NCBI GenBank assembly: GCA_025061935.1
Contig: JANWZY010000024.1
Span: forward strand, 1-16,272
DNA from: Verrucomicrobiia bacterium
GTDB taxonomy: Bacteria > Verrucomicrobiota > Verrucomicrobiia > Limisphaerales > DTLC01
Length of the DNA: 16,272 bases
Direction: 5' to 3'
Shown here: one piece after another, positions 1 through 7,088 of the stretch
Layout of the letters: each line of letters starts with the position of its first letter
How positions within the stretch are numbered: position 1 is the stretch's first letter
Position numbers and translations under genes: made by a program
Notes under the pieces: generated by a model
What the model was told of the DNA's origin: nothing
The model's input: the letters and a program-made list of their open reading frames with translations, nothing else
Database searches by the model: none

Positions 1-8
1 TTTTTGGC

Positions 9-39
9 GCATTGTCAATGCCGGTGGCACAAGTGCCAC
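9..39. promoter_or_regulatory. Two adjacent palindromes upstream of the PUR-domain gene
   Basis: Two perfect inverted repeats lie side by side. Positions 9-14 (GCATTG) and 16-21 (CAATGC) flank a single T. Positions 24-30 (GTGGCAC) and 33-39 (GTGCCAC) flank AA. They end 33 bases before a TTGACA hexamer at 73-78, so they could be operator half-sites or hairpins in the tail of an upstream transcript outside the window. Neither is followed by a clear T-run on either strand, which weakens a terminator reading. The symmetry is seen directly; the function is inferred. Confidence 0.35.
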
Positions 40-72
40 AGCCAGATTCGTTCCGGCCGTGAAATTAGGGAT

Positions 73-105
73 TTGACAAAAATGAAAACTCACGGACTTT
101 ACTAT
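73..105 (+). promoter_or_regulatory. Possible sigma70-type promoter for the PUR-domain gene
   Basis: A perfect -35 hexamer TTGACA sits at 73-78. Downstream, TTTACT (98-103, spacer 19) or TACTAT (100-105, spacer 21) could serve as the -10 box, but both spacers are longer than the usual 17 bases. The ribosome binding site AAGGAG at 133-138 is 5 bases before the ATG at 144. The -35 match is good and the -10 assignment is weak. Confidence 0.35.
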
Positions 106-143
106 GTGCAAGGGGACGCACACGCGCCCACCAAGGAGTTAGT

Positions 144-437
144 ATGAGTCTGAATGACAAGCAGTTACCGCGCGCGAACCGGCACACAGGACACGCCACT
201 CCGCATGTGCCGGAGGAGACCATTAAGACGCAGAAGATTCAGATTGAACGCAAGGTGTTCGTCTTCGCATTGAAGGAGAACCCGCGCGGCAGGTTCCTCC
301 GGATTACCGAGGATGTAGGCGGGCGCCGGGATACGATCATCATACCCGCACCGGGATTGGAGGAATTCAAGAAAGTCATCGAAGAGATGTGCAAGACGTC
401 GGCGGAAACGCCGCCGAAGCAGTCCGACCAGACGTGA
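144..437 (+). CDS. PUR-domain DNA/RNA-binding protein (DUF3276-like)
   Basis: This 97-residue protein has a basic, probably disordered N-terminus of about 30 residues. A single PUR repeat follows at about residues 36-82, with the pattern RKVFVFALKEN, RGRFLRITED, DTIIIPAPGL, EFKKVIEEM: strands followed by a helix. PUR-alpha-type proteins bind single-stranded DNA and RNA. Bacterial versions such as Borrelia BpuR are short and probably act as dimers in nucleic-acid regulation. The ATG at 144 is supported by AAGGAG five bases upstream, the clearest ribosome binding site in the window. The gene stands alone, convergent with rsfS 42 bases away. Family assignment is from remembered motif shape; its target here is unknown. 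Confidence 0.8.
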   Translation: MSLNDKQLPRANRHTGHATPHVPEETIKTQKIQIERKVFVFALKENPRGRFLRITEDVGGRRDTIIIPAPGLEEFKKVIEEMCKTSAETPPKQSDQT

Positions 438-479
438 CCCTTGCACGGCGGAGCCGCGCGCAGTCGCGTTGCGGTTTCG

Positions 480-884
480 CTAACTCGTTTTTTTAAGTTT
501 CAGCACGCGCCGGCCACGCACGCGTTTCGCGTCGCCCCAAAGGCCGTCCAGGTCATATCGCTCGCGCAGGTCCGAGCGCATCACGTGCACGATTACGTCG
601 AAATAGTCTAGCACGACCCACGCCGCGCGGCTGGTGCCGTCTATTGCATGCGGTTGCAGGCCGCATTCCTTCTCCAAGCCTTGAACGATCTCCTCGGTAA
701 TCGCGCGCAGGTGCGGTTCGCTCGTCCCGGACACGATCACAAAGTAATCCGTGACGGTCGAAAGCCCGCGGACATCCAGCACGGCAATGTTTTCCCCCTT
801 CCTTTTCTCAGCCAGGTCGCGGCACAACAAAGCCAGCTTGCGCGAATCCACCTGTGCAGAGCCTACAGCCTTAACCCTAGACAT
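480..884 (-). CDS. rsfS: Ribosomal silencing factor RsfS (Iojap/YbeB family)
   Basis: RsfS binds ribosomal protein uL14 on the 50S subunit and blocks joining to 30S when nutrients are scarce. The protein carries the family core: a helical start (LALLCRDLAEKRKGENIAVLDVRGL), then TDYFVIVSGTSEPHLRAITEEI, DGTSRAAWVVLDYFDVIVHVM and RERYDLDGLWGDAKR. I chose the ATG at 884, giving 134 residues, close to the family's usual 105-130. An in-frame ATG at 896 and a TTG at 938 are also possible. No strong Shine-Dalgarno precedes any of them. With the 884 start the gene overlaps the end of nadD by 8 bases (ATGTCTAG), which suggests translational coupling. The nadD-rsfS pair is a widely conserved neighbourhood. 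This is the last gene of the minus-strand run. Confidence 0.93.
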   Translation of the reverse strand: MSRVKAVGSAQVDSRKLALLCRDLAEKRKGENIAVLDVRGLSTVTDYFVIVSGTSEPHLRAITEEIVQGLEKECGLQPHAIDGTSRAAWVVLDYFDVIVHVMRSDLRERYDLDGLWGDAKRVRGRRVLKLKKTS

Positions 885-1452
885 AAAGCCGATCATTCGT
901 AATTGCTTCAGCCACAGCCGGCGGCACCAAATGTTCAATTGTTAGACCCGCGCGCACGCGCTCGCGAATCTGCGATGACGAAATACCGACTACGAAACCT
1001 TTCAGCGCCCTGACGCGGAACGTGGGCGGCAATCCTGTGAATTCAGCGCCGGGCCGGTGCATAACCACAAATTCGACCAACTGCGCCAGCTCGTCTGCCC
1101 GGTGCCAGCCAGGCAACGAGCACACATGATCCGCACCAATCAGGTAAAACAGTTTTGCCTCCGGGTACCGCCGCCTGTACTCCAGGACAGTATCAATAGT
1201 AAACGAGATGCCGCCCCGCTTCAGTTCCTGATCGTCAACTTCGCACATCGATTTGCCTGCCAGCGCAAGCCTGAGCAACCGTAACCGGGCCGGGCCAGGC
1301 GCAAGCGCCCGCTCGGGCTTGAACGGGGACTGCGCTGCAGGAATGAAAAACAACTTGTCCAACTGCAGCTCTTCGCATGCAGCCTGCGCAACCAACAGAT
1401 GTCCCAAATGCACCGGGTCGAACGACCCGCCGAACAATCCGATCCTCAGCAC
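877..1452 (-). CDS. nadD: Nicotinate-nucleotide adenylyltransferase
   Basis: NadD joins ATP and nicotinate mononucleotide to give deamido-NAD, the penultimate step of NAD synthesis. The N-terminal nucleotidyltransferase signature is clear: GLFGGSFDPVHLGHL, with the GSFDPxHxGH motif. A GADHVCSLPGWHR segment and the C-terminal GISSSQIRERVRAG, the ISSTxIR-type motif, follow. No ATG exists near the signature. The GTG at 1452 gives 191 residues beginning MLRIGLFGGS, matching the usual 190-215. A TTG at 1458 is equivalent, and a TTG at 1572 would add 40 unconserved residues and overlap the transporter gene. With the GTG start about 100 bases separate it from the upstream gene. It overlaps rsfS by 8 bases. 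Function is firm; the start is uncertain. Confidence 0.92.
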   Translation of the reverse strand: MLRIGLFGGSFDPVHLGHLLVAQAACEELQLDKLFFIPAAQSPFKPERALAPGPARLRLLRLALAGKSMCEVDDQELKRGGISFTIDTVLEYRRRYPEAKLFYLIGADHVCSLPGWHRADELAQLVEFVVMHRPGAEFTGLPPTFRVRALKGFVVGISSSQIRERVRAGLTIEHLVPPAVAEAITNDRLYV

Positions 1453-1552
1453 ACGCAAGATACTAGCCGAACCGTGCCCTTTAACAAATTTTTTGCTCGC
1501 ATCAATCCGGCACGCGATTTCTCCAGCAGCAGCGCCTTCGCATGCAGCAAAC

Positions 1553-2644
1553 TCACCGGGGCGGCTCGACAAGTTCTCCGCGCTTCGCCAAAAGCCATTC
1601 CTTGGCCAAGCTGTAACCCATTCCCAACAGGGTCGGGCCGAGGAACACCCCTATAAACCCGAAAGCCAATGCGCCACCTATCGCGCCGAGGAAAACCAAA
1701 ATGAACGGCAAATTACTGCCCTGGCTGATCAGCCACGGCCTAACAAGGTTGTCTATGCTGCTTACGCCCATGCCCCACACCAGCATGAAAATCCCCCAAC
1801 CAGGCCAGCCCTGGTGGAACAGCCACAGCGCGGCCGGGAACCAAACCAGTGGCGGCCCCATGGGCAAGATGGCAAGGAAAAACGTCAGCAATGTCAGCAG
1901 GCCCGCCCCTGGCACGCCGGCTATGCTGAATCCTATCCCGGCAGTGATTGCTTGAACAAGTGCGGTACCCAAAATCCCGTACACCACACCGCGCACGGTC
2001 CGCCCGGCCACATCCAGCAAATGCCTCCCCAGCGCGCCGCCCACACGCTCGACGCTTAGCTTGACCCATTCAGCAGCTTGGTGCCCGTCCCTGAACAGGA
2101 AAAATGCCACGATTAAGCTCAGCCCGATCTGAAGCAACCCGCGCCCGAGCATTAGGCCGAGTTTCAACAGCCACGCGCCAGCCGGCTCGATAAACCGTTT
2201 CAGTCCGTCAAACAGCTTGGCACTGTCGTGCGCCACCCCTTGCCAGTACTCGAACACTTTCGGGCCGAGCACGGGCACGTCAACGAGCCAGTTCGGTGGA
2301 TCGGGCGGCCCTGACTCGATCCAGCTTTTTGTGGCCGTCGTGAACTGTTTCACATTGTCGGCCAGGGTGACCCCGACCACAAAAAACGGCACCAACAACA
2401 CGACAACCAATCCCAACGTCATCAGCAACGCGGCAAGGGTGCGCCTGCCACGAACAGCCTTCAACACACGTTCGTACACCGGCCAGGTAGAAAAACACAA
2501 CACGACCGACCACAACAGCGCGGAAACAAACGGGCGCAACACGATGAAACATCCGGCTGCGAGCAACCCCACCCCGAGCAAGGCAAGCGTACGCTCGAGC
2601 CGCCCGTCCGAATACTTTCCTGTGCCCGGTCCGTGTGTGGTCAT
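1553..2644 (-). CDS. AI-2E family transporter (membrane protein, YdiK/PerM-like)
   Basis: The 363-residue protein fits PF01594 (AI-2E transporter family) in length and hydropathy. A pair of N-terminal membrane segments (about residues 15-50) is followed by another at about 68-90. Then comes a soluble stretch (DNVKQFTTATKSWIESGPPDPP) and a run of C-terminal segments including LSLIVAFFLFRDG, the loop AILPMGPPLVWFPAALWLF and SIDNLVRPWLISQGSNLPFILVFLGAIGG. The D-N-x-x-R/K-P motif followed by a glycine-rich helix is typical. The ATG at 2644 has GAGGG four bases upstream and lies 20 bases after the prepilin peptidase stop. The open frame extends upstream to 3028, but that part is a shadow of the peptidase gene. 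The substrate is unknown; family members have been linked to AI-2 or sodium/proton exchange. Confidence 0.9.
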   Translation of the reverse strand: MTTHGPGTGKYSDGRLERTLALLGVGLLAAGCFIVLRPFVSALLWSVVLCFSTWPVYERVLKAVRGRRTLAALLMTLGLVVVLLVPFFVVGVTLADNVKQFTTATKSWIESGPPDPPNWLVDVPVLGPKVFEYWQGVAHDSAKLFDGLKRFIEPAGAWLLKLGLMLGRGLLQIGLSLIVAFFLFRDGHQAAEWVKLSVERVGGALGRHLLDVAGRTVRGVVYGILGTALVQAITAGIGFSIAGVPGAGLLTLLTFFLAILPMGPPLVWFPAALWLFHQGWPGWGIFMLVWGMGVSSIDNLVRPWLISQGSNLPFILVFLGAIGGALAFGFIGVFLGPTLLGMGYSLAKEWLLAKRGELVEPPR

Positions 2645-2664
2645 AACCCTCAGCCGCTGAGCCG

Positions 2665-3276
2665 TTACAGACCGAAAATCATGTGCAACCAGTCGCGCCC
2701 GCCGAAAATCCAGACCGCGGTCGCCATAGCAATGAACGGGCCGTACGGCATGCGGCTCGACCATGCGCGTTTGCCCGCGGCCACAAGGCCCACGCCCAGC
2801 GCCGCACCGATTAACGAACTGAACATGAGCACAAACGCGACCCCGTGCCAGCCAATAAACGACCCGATCGCAGCCATAAATTTTACGTCGCCGAACCCCA
2901 TCGCTTCGCGCGGCAGCACAAGCTCGTTCGCCACGACTTCCATGTGCGATACCTCTTCGGGATTCAACTGTTCGGTACCAATCTGAAGCACCGTTGGGTT
3001 GAGCCGTATGTCCACGTCCCAGTAGCATCGGTCTATCAGTTCAGCGCGCCGCGCGTGCAACACAATCGTGTCAGTGCTGCGGTAAAAAACCTCCTCATAC
3101 GGGATAACCCTGTTCGGCAACACCAGCGCCGTCTCTGTGAACACAACTTTCGTGTCAGGCGGCAGACGAATGCGCTCGCGACCAAACACAAGCTTCCCAA
3201 AATGCAGTATGGCCAGTATCACCCCCGCGCCGAACGCGGCACCGAGTAGGCTCCAAAATCGAGCAAGCGATACCAA
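2665..3276 (-). CDS. Prepilin peptidase, C-terminal part of a frameshifted gene
   Basis: This is the downstream half of a type IV prepilin leader peptidase (peptidase family A24). It contains the second catalytic aspartate in GFGDVKFMAAIG (D in the GxGD motif, residue 130 of this frame), then membrane segments and the ending RMPYGPFIAMATAVWIFGG. Before that is an extra soluble stretch (about residues 35-120, including VVFTETALVLPNRVIPYEE and HARRAELIDRCYWDV) that I associate with verrucomicrobial prepilin peptidases. The apparent start at 3276 is a TTG inside the overlap with the N-terminal frame, with no ribosome binding site, so it is unlikely to be an independent gene. The frame differs from the N-terminal part by one base. 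Product assignment is strong; whether a functional protein is made is open. Confidence 0.8.
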   Translation of the reverse strand: MVSLARFWSLLGAAFGAGVILAILHFGKLVFGRERIRLPPDTKVVFTETALVLPNRVIPYEEVFYRSTDTIVLHARRAELIDRCYWDVDIRLNPTVLQIGTEQLNPEEVSHMEVVANELVLPREAMGFGDVKFMAAIGSFIGWHGVAFVLMFSSLIGAALGVGLVAAGKRAWSSRMPYGPFIAMATAVWIFGGRDWLHMIFGL

Positions 3277-3727
3277 GGCACGCGCCGCCCAATGTAATCA
3301 CGTCGGGAATTATCAAGTGCTCGATGTCTATGAACGACGCCACGATTAGGCCCGAGAGCACGACGCAGTACACGATCACAAGCCACACCGATTGGCGCCC
3401 GTACATGACCCAGCTCAACATGAATGCCAATCCGGTGAGCAGCTCGACTGCGAAATACCGGATGGATATCGGCGCCGCGCAGTTACGGCACCGGCCGCGC
3501 AGGACCAACCAGCTTATCAGCGGAATGTTTAAATACCACGGGATCGTGTACTGGCACGAGGTACAATGCGACGGCGGCCAGACGATGCTCAGCCCGCGCG
3601 GCAGCCGGTAGATGCACACGTTAAGGAAGCTGCCCGCCACGCAGCCGAGCGCAAAAAACATAGCCGACCAGAAATGAAACGGCACAAGGGCTAGGCCACG
3701 CGCCGGCGCAAGTTGCTCAGCTCCCAT
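3155..3727 (-). CDS. Prepilin peptidase, N-terminal part of a frameshifted gene
   Basis: This is the upstream half of an A24 prepilin peptidase, the inner-membrane enzyme that cleaves and N-methylates type IV pilin and type II secretion pseudopilins. It has a first membrane segment with GSFLNVCIYRLPRG, then two CxxC pairs (C55/C58 and C80/C83) of the zinc-binding methylase-type domain. The first catalytic aspartate follows in SFIDIEHLIIPD (D134). After GIACS the reading frame loses homology (ILEPTRCRVRRGG) and runs to a stop at 3155, while the true continuation is in another frame from about 3276. The ATG at 3727 overlaps the aroE stop by 11 bases. Two explanations are possible: a real inactivating indel or an assembly error. 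The join also seems short by roughly 15-25 residues compared with what I remember of relatives. Confidence 0.82.
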   Translation of the reverse strand: MGAEQLAPARGLALVPFHFWSAMFFALGCVAGSFLNVCIYRLPRGLSIVWPPSHCTSCQYTIPWYLNIPLISWLVLRGRCRNCAAPISIRYFAVELLTGLAFMLSWVMYGRQSVWLVIVYCVVLSGLIVASFIDIEHLIIPDVITLGGACLGIACSILEPTRCRVRRGGDTGHTAFWEACVWSRAHSSAA

Positions 3728-4634
3728 AAACGTTCTGTTCCAGCGCGCGCCGCATCACCTCCACCGGCGCGGGCAATCCGCTCCACAGCTCAAGTGCGCG
3801 CGCACCCTGGTACAACAACATGCCCAGCCCGTTAGCGACGCGGCACCCCGCCGCTTTAGCCACCCGCATCAGCTTGGTTTCCGCCGGACGATACACCATG
3901 TCGTAAACAGCGCGCGCACGGCCAAGTGAAAACTCCGTTTCGGAAAACGGCAACGGATCCTCAGGCTTCCACCCGAGCGGCGTGGCATGAACAAGCAGCT
4001 CGATGCTGGTCCGCGGGAACCCGACATGAACGCTAACTTGCGGGTAACGCCGGCGCAACTCCGCCGCTACCGCTTCGGCCCTGCCCGGGACCGCGTCCAC
4101 CAGAAACAACTCCGTGACGCCCTCGGCGGCAAGCCGCAACGCTGCTACTTGGCCCGCACCACCTACTCCGACCACAAGCACACGCGCACCGGTAAACTCG
4201 GTTTGCAGCTCCTCGCGTACTGCCCGAATAAACGCGTCCGCGTCAGTGTTGAATCCACGCGCTCGGAGCTCGGACGCCGTCGCCGCATGCGCTTGATGCA
4301 CAGGCACCCAGTCGCCATTTGCATCTTTGGCCTCGAACCGGATCGTGTTCACTGCGCCCCAGCACCGTGCTGATTCATCCAACTCGTCCACCATCTGCAT
4401 GGCCAAAACTTTGTGCGGCACGGTCAGATTCAACCCGACGAACTTCATCGCGCGCGCGCCCTCTATTGCTGCGCGTAGGTCGCTCGGATGCACATCGAGT
4501 GCGAGGTAACGCCAGTTCAGCCCGAGCGCCGCGATGCCTGCGTTTTGCATTGCAGGAGACGCAGTATGCGCAATCGGGTGCCCAATCACGGCGCAAAACC
4601 GTGTGGTGCCGTCTATGGGCTTGTCGAAGCGCAT
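3717..4634 (-). CDS. aroE: Shikimate dehydrogenase (NADP-dependent)
   Basis: AroE reduces 3-dehydroshikimate to shikimate in the chorismate pathway. The substrate-binding N-terminal domain has AVIGHPIAHTASPAM. The catalytic lysine is K75 in GLNLTVPHK, followed by GAVNTI (N96) and GFNTDADAF (D131). The Rossmann part begins at LVVGVGGAGQVAALRL (about 153-168), and the C-terminus has NGLGMLLYQGARALELW. At 305 residues it is somewhat longer than the usual 270-285. The extra length is a loop (about residues 101-127) between GAVNTI and the NTDA motif. The TASP motif replaces the common S-x-SP. The ATG at 4634 has no clear Shine-Dalgarno and lies 7 bases after a short upstream ORF. It heads the run leading to prepilin peptidase, transporter, nadD and rsfS. 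Confidence 0.93.
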   Translation of the reverse strand: MRFDKPIDGTTRFCAVIGHPIAHTASPAMQNAGIAALGLNWRYLALDVHPSDLRAAIEGARAMKFVGLNLTVPHKVLAMQMVDELDESARCWGAVNTIRFEAKDANGDWVPVHQAHAATASELRARGFNTDADAFIRAVREELQTEFTGARVLVVGVGGAGQVAALRLAAEGVTELFLVDAVPGRAEAVAAELRRRYPQVSVHVGFPRTSIELLVHATPLGWKPEDPLPFSETEFSLGRARAVYDMVYRPAETKLMRVAKAAGCRVANGLGMLLYQGARALELWSGLPAPVEVMRRALEQNVYGS

Positions 4635-4641
4635 GGCTGCG

Positions 4642-4791
4642 TTATACGCGCGCGGCTGGAAACTGCAAACTCAAAACTTGTGCCCGGCTGATGTGCATTC
4701 GAACTTTTTCCGATACCCCGGCTGCAGTCTCACGCACGGCATCGCTTGCCATGCGCCGGCGCAAAGCGCGTATGCCTGCTGGCGTGCTCAT
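4642..4791 (-). pseudogene. Possible truncated 5-formyltetrahydrofolate cyclo-ligase N-terminus
   Basis: A 49-residue ORF from the ATG at 4791 ends with TAA just 7 bases before aroE; in-frame ATGs at 4818 and 4830 also exist. Its sequence (IRALRRRMASDAVRETAAG, SEKVRMHI, FPAARV) has the register of the first helices of 5-formyltetrahydrofolate cyclo-ligase: a K/R-x-x-LR-x-x-xR start, a long amphipathic helix, then a strand after AR. The rest of that about 190-residue enzyme, including the ATP-binding and folate-binding parts, is absent because aroE follows at once. It may be a remnant left by deletion, or an unrelated short protein with chance resemblance. The resemblance is by eye only. Confidence 0.35.
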
Positions 4792-4846
4792 CAGTCCGTT
4801 TTCGATTGAATCAGGCATGTGCAATCGCATCTACTGATGCCCGACC

Positions 4847-5950
4847 ATGCGTATCGGCTCGGTACAGCTTGAATCGAATCTATTCCTCGCGCCGCTAGCG
4901 GGGTACACGAACCTCGCCTTCCGCGTGCTTATCCGGCAGCTTGGTGGGCTGGGCATGGCCACTACTGAGCTTGTGAACGCGCGGTCGCTGCTCGAGAGAA
5001 ACCCGAAGGCGCTCAGATTGGTCCAGTCGCAACCCGCAGACCGTCCGCTGGCGATCCAATTGTTCGGCGGCAAGCCTGAAGAAATGCGCGATGCGGCGGC
5101 ATTGGCCGAGTCGCTCGGCGCCGACGTCGTGGACGTGAACATGGGCTGCCCGGTGCGCAAAGTATGCCGCGTGGGCGCCGGTGCGGCCCTGCTCACGCAA
5201 CTTAATAAAGCTGCTGGCATGGTCAAAGCCATGGTCGAGGCCGTCAAAATCCCCGTGACAGCGAAAATGCGGCTCGGCTGGGACGATCAGAACATTACGG
5301 CGCCCGAGCTTGCGCGCGCGCTCGAAGATGTGGGCGTGGCAGCAGTGTTCGTGCATGGCCGCACGCGCGCACAAGGCTTCGGGGGCATTGTTAACCTCGC
5401 CGGCATTCGCGCCGTGGTCGAAGCGGTCAAGTCCATCCCGGTGATTGGCAATGGCGACGTAACCACGCCGGAAGCAGCTAAGTTTATGATGGAACAAACA
5501 GGTTGCGCCGGCGTCAGCATTGGCCGCGGCGCGTTTTACAACCCGTGGATTTTCATGCAGACGCGGCATTACCTAGACACCGGCGAGTTGCTGCCTGAAC
5601 CTGAATTCGAGCAACGCGTCGAGTTCATGCGCAAACACCTCGAGCTAATGATCGAGCAGTTCGGCGAGCCGCTAGCGTGCCGGATGTTCCGCAAGATAGC
5701 GCCGCTGTACGCCAAACGGTTCGGCCCCAACAGCTTTTTCAACAAGCGCGTAGTGCAAGTGTCCACTCGGGCAGAGTTCGCCGAGCTGCTCGATCAATAC
5801 CGCCAGTGGCGCAGCCAATTCTGTGACGCATCGGGCCGGCTCAAACCCCAATATCAGCCCAGACCGCTCGTGCCCTCGTTTATGCAGCCCGGTGCACCGC
5901 TTGAACCGGACGAATTCCCGGGCGCACGCGGCGCGGTCGAGTTGTGGTAA
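4847..5950 (+). CDS. tRNA-dihydrouridine synthase, DusB-like
   Basis: Dus enzymes use FMN and NADPH to reduce specific uridines in the tRNA D-loop. The TIM-barrel signatures are in order: LAPLAGYTNLAFR at 14-26, AIQLFGG near 69-75, and VNMGCPVRKV with the catalytic cysteine C101. KMRLGW (about 141-146), VFVHGRTR, PVIGNGDV and GRGAFYNPWIF for FMN phosphate binding follow. The GCPVRKV signature is of the DusB type. The protein is 367 residues, about 40 longer than typical, with a proline-rich C-terminal tail (QPRPLVPSFMQPGAPLEP). The ATG at 4847 starts directly at the conserved region; no Shine-Dalgarno is obvious. It is divergent from aroE across 212 bases and convergent with the squalene/phytoene synthase gene. 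Confidence 0.93.
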   Translation: MRIGSVQLESNLFLAPLAGYTNLAFRVLIRQLGGLGMATTELVNARSLLERNPKALRLVQSQPADRPLAIQLFGGKPEEMRDAAALAESLGADVVDVNMGCPVRKVCRVGAGAALLTQLNKAAGMVKAMVEAVKIPVTAKMRLGWDDQNITAPELARALEDVGVAAVFVHGRTRAQGFGGIVNLAGIRAVVEAVKSIPVIGNGDVTTPEAAKFMMEQTGCAGVSIGRGAFYNPWIFMQTRHYLDTGELLPEPEFEQRVEFMRKHLELMIEQFGEPLACRMFRKIAPLYAKRFGPNSFFNKRVVQVSTRAEFAELLDQYRQWRSQFCDASGRLKPQYQPRPLVPSFMQPGAPLEPDEFPGARGAVELW

Positions 5951-6053
5951 AGGCACACGTCCGCAAAAAACCTGGCGCCCGTTGGAAGAAATCATTCGGC
6001 ACAGGCAAAAAAGCTCCAAACAGGTGTGGGCGACGCCTTCGCGTTCAGCGGCT

Positions 6054-7088
6054 TCAGGCTGTGCGAACCGGCGCGGCAGCCGCGCGGTACAACTGTGTCC
6101 ACAGTCCCGGAAATGGATAGCACACGATGGTCAAAACCAGTGTGCGGTAAACCTCCGCACGGCTGACCTTCACACGGTACGCAGGATCGAGCACAGGGCT
6201 GGTTCGCAACCGCCCGAGCGTTTTCAGCCCGATTAAAATTGGCCATGAACAAGCCAGTCTGAGCCGGACCTGACGGCGCGGCAGTGCATTTGTGTAGGCC
6301 CAGCCTGAGTCCAGCAACGCCGCCGCGCGCGCAAGATAAGAATTGTAAATCGGGCGCAGCTTTTGCTCGTTAGCAGGTTCAAGCAGACTCGCCGCGTCAA
6401 GCCCCGCGTCTGCAAGCCTGGTGGCCGGCAGGTAACAGCGGCCCCGGCGCAGGTCGGCTGCTAAATCGCGCAGCACATTAACAAGCTGTAACCCTCTGCC
6501 GTACCGCACCCCGTCAGCCAGCAATTTTTCGTCGTCAAGCTGTGCTTCAGGGAAAAGGTGCGCCCGACAGAGCTTTGTCCAAAACTCACCTACACACCCG
6601 GCTACCCGGTACGTGTAGTCGTCGAGCTCGCCATCGTCCCGGAGCGCTTTAACCTGTGTCGGTTGTGCGTTGCCCCCCGGCCCGAAAAATGTCAGGTCGC
6701 GTTCCTGTCCGGTTATGATGATATCTAGGACCCATCGCACCAGTTTCAGATCCGATGGCGATAACCGCCCTAACAATGCCAGACTCGCTTCAGCTTGTTC
6801 CAGCAGCGCGCGTTCCGCTTCGGTCCCGGCGCGCGTGGCAAACTCACTAAACGCGATTGGCGCGTCCGACCTGCCTACGATACGCTCGCGCAGCGCGCGG
6901 AGCGCCTCGAGCCGGCGCCGGGCCGGCAGGAGCTCGGTGTCAGCGATCGTGTCCGCTGTGCGCGCGAGCAGATACGCGATCCCGATCTGGTGCCGGACCG
7001 CTTCTGGCAACACGCGCAACGTCAAATAGAAAGACCGCGACGTGCGACGGAGCAGCTCGATCGGCAATGCGTTTGCCTCGGCAGTCAT
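6054..7088 (-). CDS. Squalene/phytoene synthase family protein
   Basis: Members join two prenyl diphosphates head to head to make squalene, dehydrosqualene or phytoene, the entry to hopanoid or carotenoid synthesis. From the ATG at 7088 the protein is 344 residues. It has RSFYLTLRVLP (18-28), the first Asp-rich motif DTIAD (46-50), VAGCVGEFWTKLC, and the second motif NVLRDLAADLRRGRCYLP with D208 and D212. Both diphosphate-Mg sites are intact. The RRGRCYLP ending is closer to CrtB/HpnD-type enzymes than to eukaryotic squalene synthase, but the product cannot be decided. The frame is open further up to 7184, but that extension lacks family features. No partner desaturase or cyclase is in the window. 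Confidence 0.88.
   Translation of the reverse strand: MTAEANALPIELLRRTSRSFYLTLRVLPEAVRHQIGIAYLLARTADTIADTELLPARRRLEALRALRERIVGRSDAPIAFSEFATRAGTEAERALLEQAEASLALLGRLSPSDLKLVRWVLDIIITGQERDLTFFGPGGNAQPTQVKALRDDGELDDYTYRVAGCVGEFWTKLCRAHLFPEAQLDDEKLLADGVRYGRGLQLVNVLRDLAADLRRGRCYLPATRLADAGLDAASLLEPANEQKLRPIYNSYLARAAALLDSGWAYTNALPRRQVRLRLACSWPILIGLKTLGRLRTSPVLDPAYRVKVSRAEVYRTLVLTIVCYPFPGLWTQLYRAAAAPVRTA

Noticed and set aside
1253..2059. A 268-codon plus-strand ORF opposite nadD and the transporter gene
   Set aside because: It is antisense to two confidently identified genes and is rich in Pro, Gln, Ala and Arg, as expected of a shadow frame.
2645..3028. A 128-residue N-terminal extension of the AI-2E transporter frame
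   Set aside because: It lies over the prepilin peptidase coding sequence in another frame, and the ATG at 2644 has a good ribosome binding site.
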